Origin: Myxococcota bacterium
GTDB lineage: Bacteria; Myxococcota_A; UBA796
Direction: 5' to 3'
Assembly (NCBI GenBank): GCA_029251165.1
Contig: JAQXDW010000097.1
Span: forward strand, 1 to 32,286
Length of the DNA stretch: 32,286 nucleotides
Both the position numbers and the translations under genes were made by a program. The notes below the pieces were generated by a model. It did not search any database. It was not told where the DNA came from and saw only the letters and a list, made by a program, of their open reading frames with translations. This document shows positions 13,922 through 21,035 of the stretch, piece by piece; within the stretch, counting starts at the first letter, position 1, and the number at the start of each line of letters is the position of its first letter.

Positions 13922-16552
13922 ATGCTGCTCTTTTTGCTCTCTTCAGCCTCAGCCGTGACTCTCACGGTCGAGGCTGATGGCTCTGGTGACTACGCATCTA
14001 TCAGCGCAGCCCTGAGCGCAGCCGGACAGGGAGATGTGATCCAGGTCGGTGCCGGGACATGGCGTGAGGCCCTCAGTGTCGGGGAAAAGCGCGTGACCAT
14101 CACCGGCTCAGCCGGTGCAGAGAGCGTCATCCTTGATGCGACCGATGCTCCCAGCGCGGTCACTGCCCAGGGCGAATTGAACCTGTCAGAGATGACCATT
14201 CGAAACGACGGCGGTCGCGGCCTCACAGCCTCCGGCTCGGCAAACATCACCCTCTCGAACATCACCTTTGACAACATCGGTGATGTCGATGAAGCCGGCA
14301 GCGCCGTTCAGATCACCGGCGGATCGGTCACCCTCCAGGAGAGCCTCATCGACGGTGGCTCCGCAGCCTACGGCATGATCTTCATCGCCAACGGCTCGTC
14401 CCTCACCCTCACAGACTCCAGCATCAAGGGAGCCTCCGCGACCTACGGTGCCGGAATCTACATCTCCAATGGCTCCGCAGCCCTCAGCGGGAGCATCTTA
14501 GAGCAGCTCTACAGCACCAGCAGCGGCGGCGCTGTCTACCTCCAGGCGGGCACCAGCCTGACGGCAGCAGACACCACCTTCTACGCCAACCTCACGGAGT
14601 CTGGGGATGGTGCGGCGATCTACGCCAGCGGAGCGAGCATCGAGACGACGGACTCCACCTTCGCGCTCAACTACTCCATCAACTACATCGATGGCTACTC
14701 CGGCGGCGCGGTCTTCCTCTCTGCCAGCCAGATGACGGCCACCCGGACCATCTTCACCGAGAACATCGCCTACTACGGCGGCGCGGTTCGCGTGACCGAC
14801 AGCTCAGCCCTCGACCTGATCGACTCTGAGCTGTCGGACAACTTCGCCTACTACGGCGGCGCGGTCTACGGCGCCGATGTGTTCACCATCCAGGACTCCG
14901 GCAGTGAGTGGGCCGGAAATGAGGCCTACTACAGCGGCGCAGCCATCTATGCCTACGCTCAGTACACGATAGACATCGAGGGATCGCAATTCATTGAGAA
15001 CGCTGCCATCTACAGCAACGGCGGTGCGATCTATGGCTACTACGGCAACGCCGCGTTCACCGACGTCTCCTTTGAGGAGAACTACGCCTACTCCGGCGGT
15101 GGAGCGGTCTTCCTCAGCTACACCTACGGCAACAGCACCTTCGACGGCTGCACCTTTGCCGAGAACACCGCCCGCTATCAGGGCGGAGCCATCTATTCAT
15201 ATTCTTATAATAACGTTGATATTGAAGAATCAACATTTGACTACAATGAGACCGAGACCAGCTACGGTGGCGCGATCTACAACTACTACAGCAACCTCTC
15301 GGTCACCCGGTCTGCGTTCACCGCCAACCGCTCCCTCACCAACATGGGCGGTGCAATCTACAGCTACTATTACTACTCCGATGAACCAGACCTGAAGATC
15401 GTGGACTCCACGTTCACCAGTAATGAGGCGCTCTATCACGGTGGTGCTGTTGCCTCGCTCTACAACCGCTTCCAGATCACCGGCTCGACCTTCCATGTCA
15501 ACGACACCGACAGGAACGGCATGGGTGGTGCCCTCTTCACCCAGGACACCCTCGCAGGCCAGGTCCATGGAAACACCTTCACCGGGAATAACGCAGGTTA
15601 TGGTGGCGCTTCGTACAGCGACAATGCCGGCACCTCTCCCGATCGGTGGATGAACAACACCTTCGTTGAGAACACCGCCAACATCGGCGGCGCGATGGTC
15701 TTCTCTGGCAGCGCGGTCACAGAGATCACCAACAACACCTTCGTCAGCAACACCTCAGTCGAGGCGGGCGGAAACCTGGTCCTGGTGAACTCCGAGGTGG
15801 ACTTCACCAACAACGCAGTCACCCACTCCACCGCTGGAGCCGGAGTGGAGATCTACGACCAGACGAGCAAAGACGGCAGCCGCTTTTCCTACAACGCCTG
15901 GTACGAGATCGCCGACGGCCTGGCGGGCGGCAAGAGCACCGAGGCTGCCCTGATGACCAACGGACTCGACGACACCGACCCGGCCTATGCCGCCTACTCT
16001 CCAGATGGAAATGCCGACAATGACAGCTTTGTGCTGCTGCGGGACAGCGGGCTGATCGATGCTGGAGATCCCAAGCGGCTCGACCCAGACGGCTCAACCA
16101 GCGACATCGGTGCCTGGGGCGGACCGGGGGTTGTGGTCGAAGACCGCGACGGAGACGGGTACGACAGCTGGCTAGACTGCGATGATGATGACGCCACCGT
16201 CCATCCTGGTGCATCCGATGAATTCTACGACGGCATCAACAGCGACTGCCTCTCCGGCAGTGACTTTGACGCAGACGGAGATGGAGAGGATGCCGAGGCA
16301 CATGGCGGGGCAGACTGTGACGATGCCGACGCCGACGTGACGAGTGACTGCGGTGACGCAGACACAAGGGGAGACACCGGTGCGGTGGAGGAGAAGCCGC
16401 CCAAGCACGCTGACAAGGAAGCGAGCGAGGGCTGCAGTGCTGTCGGTGCTGGAGCCGGGATGTTGTGGCTGGTTGGGCTGGTCGGGGCGGTGCGGCGCTC
16501 CCCGCACTTCCACCCGGCCCCGCAGCGGACGCTTCACGACACCGGTGAGTGA
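13922..16552 (+). CDS. Right-handed beta-helix surface protein with MopE-like repeats and MYXO-CTERM-like tail
   Basis: 876-aa secreted protein. An in-frame TAA 15 bases upstream fixes the ATG, leaving an 11-residue leader MLLFLLSSASA with an A-S-A cleavage site. A pectate-lyase/Pmp-like parallel beta-helix follows (about 12-700), built of degenerate rungs rich in GGAVY/GGAIY, F-x-x-N and STFxxN. Two Asp-rich calcium-binding-type segments come next (DRDGDGYDSWLDCDDDD, then DFDADGDGEDAEAHGGADC), as in MopE-like myxobacterial proteins. The C-terminus has Cys838, a hydrophobic run (840-857) and Arg858-Arg859, matching the MYXO-CTERM sorting pattern, but 17 residues follow the arginines. It is probably anchored at the cell surface; the ligand is unknown. 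A very AT-rich patch lies inside (15191-15240). Confidence 0.85.
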   Translation: MLLFLLSSASAVTLTVEADGSGDYASISAALSAAGQGDVIQVGAGTWREALSVGEKRVTITGSAGAESVILDATDAPSAVTAQGELNLSEMTIRNDGGRGLTASGSANITLSNITFDNIGDVDEAGSAVQITGGSVTLQESLIDGGSAAYGMIFIANGSSLTLTDSSIKGASATYGAGIYISNGSAALSGSILEQLYSTSSGGAVYLQAGTSLTAADTTFYANLTESGDGAAIYASGASIETTDSTFALNYSINYIDGYSGGAVFLSASQMTATRTIFTENIAYYGGAVRVTDSSALDLIDSELSDNFAYYGGAVYGADVFTIQDSGSEWAGNEAYYSGAAIYAYAQYTIDIEGSQFIENAAIYSNGGAIYGYYGNAAFTDVSFEENYAYSGGGAVFLSYTYGNSTFDGCTFAENTARYQGGAIYSYSYNNVDIEESTFDYNETETSYGGAIYNYYSNLSVTRSAFTANRSLTNMGGAIYSYYYYSDEPDLKIVDSTFTSNEALYHGGAVASLYNRFQITGSTFHVNDTDRNGMGGALFTQDTLAGQVHGNTFTGNNAGYGGASYSDNAGTSPDRWMNNTFVENTANIGGAMVFSGSAVTEITNNTFVSNTSVEAGGNLVLVNSEVDFTNNAVTHSTAGAGVEIYDQTSKDGSRFSYNAWYEIADGLAGGKSTEAALMTNGLDDTDPAYAAYSPDGNADNDSFVLLRDSGLIDAGDPKRLDPDGSTSDIGAWGGPGVVVEDRDGDGYDSWLDCDDDDATVHPGASDEFYDGINSDCLSGSDFDADGDGEDAEAHGGADCDDADADVTSDCGDADTRGDTGAVEEKPPKHADKEASEGCSAVGAGAGMLWLVGLVGAVRRSPHFHPAPQRTLHDTGE

Positions 16553-16599
16553 CTCAGTCCTCAGTCCTCAGTCCTCAGTCCTCAGTCTCTCAGTCCTCA
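16553..16599. repeat. Tandem 7-bp repeat (CTCAGTC) between convergent genes
   Basis: Six copies of CTCAGTC plus a partial CTCA, with one extra T after the fifth copy. The first copy abuts the TGA of the beta-helix gene; the last copies run into the 3' end of the minus-strand DUF1501 gene and contain its TGA (16592-16590). On the minus strand each unit reads GACTGAG and carries another TGA, in shifting frame. Confidence 0.95.
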
Positions 16600-17867
16600 A
16601 TGACACCGCTGATTCCCTGCACGCCGGTCAGGTGATCGTTCGGGTCAATTCCCGCCGCGAGCAGCAGCGTTGCGCCCAGCTCCTCGGCGTTGAGGTCGTG
16701 GCCCTTCTCGGACAGCTCACCCGTCTCCCGATCAACGGTCTTGCCATAGAAGTAGTTGTCGAACGCTCCGACGTTTCGACCACCGGTGAAGCGGGGGCCG
16801 GTGACGAGCACGGAGGTGTAGGGCCAGTGGTCCTTGCCCTCATCGCCATTGAGCTGTGGGGTGCGGCCCATCTCAGAGAGCACCACCACGACCGTCTCGT
16901 CGATGAGGAAGTTGGTGCTCTCTCCGGGCATCGCAGCCATCTTCTCCATCAGCTCCAGCAGGGAAGAGAACAGCCCCTCGAAGTTGCTGGACTGGGTCTC
17001 GTCGTTGTTGCTGTGGCTGTCCCAGGCATAGTTCGACGAGAGCATTGCGCACCGGGAGATGCCCATCGACAGGGCATCCACGGCCAGATCGATCTGACTG
17101 CCGAGCGCGGTTCCGCCGCTCCAGTCGAGCACGGAGGCCAGATCTTTGAGATCCCGAGATCGTTCCTGAGCCGTCCGGTAATAGCTGGCGCGCTGGCGCA
17201 TGGCGGCAGAGCCGTGGGTCTCGGAGACTGCGGCGAGACGACGGGAGAGGTAGTCGTCCATCCGTGACTCGGCCTGGCTGCCGGGGCGCCCGGTCGGGGT
17301 GTCGGACCAGCCGATGATCTCCCCGGAGAGCATGCCCTCCAGCTGCCCGGAGCTTCCGGTGCGGGTGACCGCAGCGCCAGCGGGTCCGGGGAACGCCGGT
17401 CCCTGGATGACGATGTGGGGCAGCGCAAACTCATCGGCGCGGCTGTGGCCGACGATGGCTGGCCAGTCCGCACGCTCAGAGCTGGTCGAGCCGGTCATCA
17501 TCAGTCGCAGGCAGTTCTCATGGGCAACGGAGGGAACCTGCACCCCATTGAGAATGAGAGACTGCCCAGCGTGGCGCTCGAAGTAGGTGTCGACGCTTGG
17601 GCGCTCGGGATGGGCGACGTAGCTGAGGTCACCGATGGAGACCGGCTCAGCATCGCGCTCCATGTCCACGAAGCTGTTCCAGAACTCTCCGGCAAGCACC
17701 CGGGTGGGATCCCACCCGCCGTAGTTCATGACAAACACGAACTTGAGGTTGTTGCCGCTGACCGACGGCGCTGCGAGAGCACGCCCGAGCGGAAGCATGC
17801 TCGCGCCGAGCACCCCTGCGGCGCCGCCGAGGAGCTGTCGTCGGTTGATCGGAGAGGGCTTGATCAT
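16590..17867 (-). CDS. Tat-exported DUF1501 family protein (operon B)
   Basis: 425-aa paralogue of the DUF1501 protein of operon A. The start is ATG 17867 with GAGG seven bases upstream; a GTG immediately before it (17870) is the alternative. The Tat signal is NRRQLLGGAAG (9-19) followed by a hydrophobic stretch to about residue 33. The family blocks match copy A in order: GGWDPTRVL, AWDSHSNNDETQ, a LFSSLLELMEKM helix, LSEMGRTPQLNGDEGKDHW and TGGRNVGAFDN. It is the last gene of operon B and lies nine bases after its partner's stop. The alkaline-phosphatase-superfamily fold is established for the family; no reaction is known. Confidence 0.88.
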   Translation of the reverse strand: MIKPSPINRRQLLGGAAGVLGASMLPLGRALAAPSVSGNNLKFVFVMNYGGWDPTRVLAGEFWNSFVDMERDAEPVSIGDLSYVAHPERPSVDTYFERHAGQSLILNGVQVPSVAHENCLRLMMTGSTSSERADWPAIVGHSRADEFALPHIVIQGPAFPGPAGAAVTRTGSSGQLEGMLSGEIIGWSDTPTGRPGSQAESRMDDYLSRRLAAVSETHGSAAMRQRASYYRTAQERSRDLKDLASVLDWSGGTALGSQIDLAVDALSMGISRCAMLSSNYAWDSHSNNDETQSSNFEGLFSSLLELMEKMAAMPGESTNFLIDETVVVVLSEMGRTPQLNGDEGKDHWPYTSVLVTGPRFTGGRNVGAFDNYFYGKTVDRETGELSEKGHDLNAEELGATLLLAAGIDPNDHLTGVQGISGVIED

Positions 17868-17876
17868 CACAGTGCC

Positions 17877-19526
17877 TCAGTAGAACAGGAATTCGGGGTC
17901 ACGGAGCAGAACAGAGAGCAGGCCGGCCCAGGCGGCTGCCGGGTCGCCTTCAGCCTCGAAGATGTCATCCCACAGCTCAATGTTGGCCGCGACTTCTGGG
18001 CCATCGGCCTCAATTCGGGTGCCGAGCAGACGGAAGTGCAGCACCTGGATCTGCGCTGTGATGGCCTCGATATTGGTGGCCGGGGTCTCGGTGAAGCCGA
18101 TGAGGGTAAACAGGCGGGCATTCTCCAGATCGGCCTTGTCGGACTTGACCACATAGTACGAAGCGGCCTGGGCGAGGCGCTCATAGACGAGGCTCATCGT
18201 GGCGTTGATCTCGGGCGCCGGCGCGGTGACGAAGCCGCCGTCGATGCCACCCGCCAGCGTTCGCAGACCGTAGGTGTCCGTGGTGAGCATGTCGTAGTCG
18301 GCGTACGTGAAGCGAAAGCCGGTGAGATCTTCGATCTGGCTGGCGAGCAGATCCGGCCGCGGCAGCTTGTAGGGGGTGCCGCCGTCTTCTTCGGAAGCCG
18401 AGCGGTACTCCGGACGAGACATGATGGCGTGAATCAGCTTCCTCAGCAGCAGCTCATCGGAGAGGAAGCCCTCTCGCAGCGCGGTGAGTGCGGTGGTGTC
18501 TTCGAGGGTGACATCGCGCTGAAGGAGCTGCGAGAAGGTCTGCTCTGTGATGCACTCTGGAAGCCGGGAGTCTCCCGCGATCTGCTGACCGAGATCCTCA
18601 ATGTTGTAGCTCGGAACACCATAGAAGGCGGGCTGTATGTCGGTGGATTCCTGCCACCAGTACTCCCGCTCAGGGTGGTAGTAGGTGGCGTCCAGCTCAG
18701 AGGGAGAGTCCGGCTCGAAGTAGAAGCCCCAGAGGTAGCTCGCCATCGGATCGAGGGTGGAGTGGCAGCCGATGCAGCCCTCGTTGGTCTTGAGCGCCTC
18801 GTTGATCGCGCCGGCGTCGAGGAGGTTGACGTCGCGATCGAACTCGATGGGCCGCAGCAGGTAGTCGTTGCAGAACATCAGCCGGCTGATCGCATTGGCC
18901 CGGCCACGGTTGGCGTTGGCGTAGGTGGTGGTGTAGCGCCACCACAGGGCGTTGGTCGAGAGAATGCCCGCAGCGGGACGGTCATCGGTGTACTCGACCT
19001 GCTGCCAGCCGGTCTCTCCCTCCGGGTAGTCCACCGGCCAGACCTCAGCGATATACTCGTTCGCCATCGTCCAGTCGGCGGTCGAGATCTCGGTGTAGGG
19101 GAGATCATGATCGGCGATGTGGGCGAGGATGCGCAGGGGCTCCTGGCCCATTGAGGCGACCATCCGGGGGTAGTCGGAGGTCTTGTCGCCGTAGCCGACC
19201 CGGGGGATGTCGGACTGGGTCTGGTAGATCTCAGCGTACAGGGCGACGATCTGATCGGCGAACCGCTCGTCATAGAGAAAGTCTGCGATGAGCCCATCGA
19301 GCTGAGACGGATCGGCCTCGACAGCCTCAAGCTCGACAATGGAGGGACGAACGCCGCGCAGGTCGAGGCTGGCCCGGATGAGCAGTCGGGTGGCGCTCAG
19401 CGCTTCGGGAGCCGCCTCGGTGACGGCCTCCGGCGTGGTCTCGACATCTCCCACCGGAGACGGCGCGGGGTCTGGTGTCTCTGATCCACACCCCAGGACA
19501 AGCAGCAGCGGCGTGATCACTGCCAT
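17877..19526 (-). CDS. DUF1549/DUF1588/DUF1585-like lipoprotein with CxxCH (operon B)
   Basis: 549-aa paralogue of the 5114-6709 protein. ATG 19526 has GGGAGA upstream at good spacing and overlaps the previous stop by ten bases; GTG 19520 would give the same GTGA overlap seen in operon A. The leader MAVITPLLLVLGC has a lipid Cys at 13. Blocks shared with copy A include ASLDLRGVRPSIVELEAVEAD (DUF1549-like), STADWTMAN, DDRPAAGILSTNALWWRY, GCIGCHSTLDPMA (CxxCH), a YYHPEREY segment, then LTGFRF, DTYGLRTLAGGIDG, VYERLAQAA and LLRDPEFLF at the C-terminus. The heme role of CxxCH is unproven; the neighbouring cytochrome-like gene makes an electron-transfer role conceivable. Confidence 0.82.
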   Translation of the reverse strand: MAVITPLLLVLGCGSETPDPAPSPVGDVETTPEAVTEAAPEALSATRLLIRASLDLRGVRPSIVELEAVEADPSQLDGLIADFLYDERFADQIVALYAEIYQTQSDIPRVGYGDKTSDYPRMVASMGQEPLRILAHIADHDLPYTEISTADWTMANEYIAEVWPVDYPEGETGWQQVEYTDDRPAAGILSTNALWWRYTTTYANANRGRANAISRLMFCNDYLLRPIEFDRDVNLLDAGAINEALKTNEGCIGCHSTLDPMASYLWGFYFEPDSPSELDATYYHPEREYWWQESTDIQPAFYGVPSYNIEDLGQQIAGDSRLPECITEQTFSQLLQRDVTLEDTTALTALREGFLSDELLLRKLIHAIMSRPEYRSASEEDGGTPYKLPRPDLLASQIEDLTGFRFTYADYDMLTTDTYGLRTLAGGIDGGFVTAPAPEINATMSLVYERLAQAASYYVVKSDKADLENARLFTLIGFTETPATNIEAITAQIQVLHFRLLGTRIEADGPEVAANIELWDDIFEAEGDPAAAWAGLLSVLLRDPEFLFY

Positions 19527-20509
19527 GGGCGATTCTCCCACTGGGTGATCGGAGAGAGGTCGGGGCAGACCGATCCCATCGGCTCCCCACGGTAGTAGGC
19601 CTCTCCGCAGCCATCGCAGTCCGGCCCGAACACCGGCGCACCGTTCCATGCCGGCCCCTGGAATTCGACGTGGTACCACTCCCCTTCCGCATCCCGAACC
19701 GAGACGGTTCCAGATGGCTCGAGCTCACAGTCGGACCCGATAGAGGCACTGGAGAGGTAGAACGACTCAAACAGGGCGGAGTTGGTTGCGCCGGTCAGAC
19801 CAGAGACGCTGCCGGACAGGTCGATGTAGTAGCCCGGATAGCTGGGGTAGTAGCCCCAGGAGTACGTCAGATCGAGAGAGTATTCATCGGCCAGCCAGGA
19901 TCCCTCGGCATCCTCTGCAGACCACCGGGCATCGCCGATGAGGTAGGCATAGCCATAGCGGGTGTCAGAGGTCGTGTAGCCGTAGCTGTAGTGGTAGAAG
20001 CTGCCAGAGAGATCCAGCGATGCACCCAGGCGGTCGGTGATCGAGCCGTATGAATTGATGTAGGCCTGATCGTCGTAGATGTAGGAGCCGGAGATGTAGG
20101 GCACGTAGTTGTAGCTCTGGCCATAGCCGGAGAACGTGCTGCCGCTGTCGGAGGTACAGGAGTCGCCCCAGTAGTCGGTCCCGTAGTAGTTCTCTCCGTC
20201 GGAGTCCTTGTAGTAGTAAGGACAGTCGTCATCGCCGCTGTTGATCCGCAGCTCATCGTAGATGGCAGACAGCTCCATCGGGCTGGTCCAGGTGACGACC
20301 TCCAGAACCTCTCGGATGCTCTCCTCGATCTCACCGACGCTCAGCAGCGGCCCGTCTTCTTCCTCAGCATCGTAGATGTACTCCGAGGGGTCATCCCCCT
20401 CCTCGGGCTCAGCAGAGTCGGTGGCGATGGTGTCCGCAGGCTCGGGACTGATGTCCTGAGTGAGCGACGGCTCAGGGGTGCAGCCCAGTGACAACAACAG
20501 GGTGAGCAT
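19517..20509 (-). CDS. Tyrosine-rich lipoprotein, paralogue of the operon A lipoprotein
   Basis: 330-aa lipoprotein. The start is placed at ATG 20509, giving MLTLLLSLGC with the lipid Cys at 10; the frame is open for another 36 codons upstream (to 20617) but that stretch is not leader-like. An acidic linker of about 60 residues precedes a domain with conserved GDDDCP, SCTSDSGSTFSG, VRDAEGEWYHVE and CDGCG blocks, shared in order with the 6706-7545 protein. Unlike that copy, the middle is extremely rich in Tyr, Ser, Asp and Gly (for example CPYYYKDSDGENYYGTDYW, SYGYTTSDTRYGYAYL). No -10 at leaderless spacing was seen, so it may be read from the cytochrome gene promoter 74 bases upstream. Confidence 0.78.
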   Translation of the reverse strand: MLTLLLSLGCTPEPSLTQDISPEPADTIATDSAEPEEGDDPSEYIYDAEEEDGPLLSVGEIEESIREVLEVVTWTSPMELSAIYDELRINSGDDDCPYYYKDSDGENYYGTDYWGDSCTSDSGSTFSGYGQSYNYVPYISGSYIYDDQAYINSYGSITDRLGASLDLSGSFYHYSYGYTTSDTRYGYAYLIGDARWSAEDAEGSWLADEYSLDLTYSWGYYPSYPGYYIDLSGSVSGLTGATNSALFESFYLSSASIGSDCELEPSGTVSVRDAEGEWYHVEFQGPAWNGAPVFGPDCDGCGEAYYRGEPMGSVCPDLSPITQWENRPWQ

Positions 20510-20583
20510 GGCAGGTCCAGTGAGAGAACAATCGGAGGAAAGATCCTGAGAGCAGCATAGCAAAGTCCTGAGCGCGCTCACAC

Positions 20584-20976
20584 TCAGCCCCCCTCCTCTG
20601 CACAGGTGAGCCACCACTCCAATTTCGTTCGATCATCCTTGGATACCCCACCCGCCGGAGGCATCGAGATGTTGTCTCCAACGGAGCGAGCGAGGATGCG
20701 CTCCTGCCAGAGCCAGACCTCCTTGACCGTGTCGAAGGTCACGCCCTCCGGGGCACCGTAGCGGTCGGCTGCGGTTGAGGCGTGGCAGCCCTGGCAGTTC
20801 TCCGTCATGAAGCCCTCGCCGAAGCTGCTGTAGGTCACCGTCGGAACATCCTCACAGGGCCCCGGAGAGACGACAGGCTCAGTGCTCGAGTCCACAACAT
20901 CAGCGGGCTGAGCCGTGTCGCCTTTGGAGGAGCAGCCGAGGCCGACAGTCAGGAGCAATGGAACAAGATGCTTCAT
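20584..20976 (-). CDS. Small cytochrome c-like lipoprotein
   Basis: 130-aa lipoprotein; MKHLVPLLLTVGLGC puts the lipid Cys at 15. The mature part has one CxxCH (NCQGCHAS) and a downstream Met in ISMPPAGG, the order of a class I monoheme cytochrome c, then a helix with a Trp-Trp pair (LEWWLTC) at the C-terminus. It stands upstream of the operon B lipoprotein (74-base gap, same strand), so a cytochrome, a lipoprotein, a CxxCH DUF1588-type protein and a DUF1501 protein may form one unit. Copy A lacks this gene. The heme assignment is inferred from motif order. Confidence 0.78.
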   Translation of the reverse strand: MKHLVPLLLTVGLGCSSKGDTAQPADVVDSSTEPVVSPGPCEDVPTVTYSSFGEGFMTENCQGCHASTAADRYGAPEGVTFDTVKEVWLWQERILARSVGDNISMPPAGGVSKDDRTKLEWWLTCAEEGG

Positions 20977-20989
20977 GGCGGGCAGTATA
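20977..20989 (-). promoter_or_regulatory. Leaderless-type -10 element (TATACT) before the cytochrome-like gene
   Basis: On the minus strand TATACT (20989-20984) is one base from the TATAAT consensus and lies seven bases before ATG 20976, with no ribosome binding site. A 15-bp tandem repeat starts directly upstream and would form its -35 region. Confidence 0.5.
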
Positions 20990-20990
20990 T

Positions 20991-21035
20991 CGCTGCCCCT
21001 CAGATCGCAGCCCCTCAGATCGCTGCCCTCAGCGC
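20991..21035. repeat. 15-bp tandem repeat, about three copies, between a stop codon and a promoter
   Basis: Units CGCTGCCCCTCAGAT (20991-21005) and CGCAGCCCCTCAGAT (21006-21020) differ at one base; a third, diverged unit (21021-21035) contains the TGA of the arylsulfotransferase-like gene (21031-21029). The array ends one base from the TATACT -10 of the next gene. Confidence 0.9.

Noticed and set aside
17415..19154. 579-codon plus-strand open frame opposite operon B
   Set aside because: Same reason: it lies antisense to two well-supported genes and shows low-complexity Arg/Gly/Val-rich sequence.
16553..21035. Short direct repeats considered as CRISPR
   Set aside because: Units of 7 and 15 bases are contiguous with no spacers; they are simple tandem repeats.
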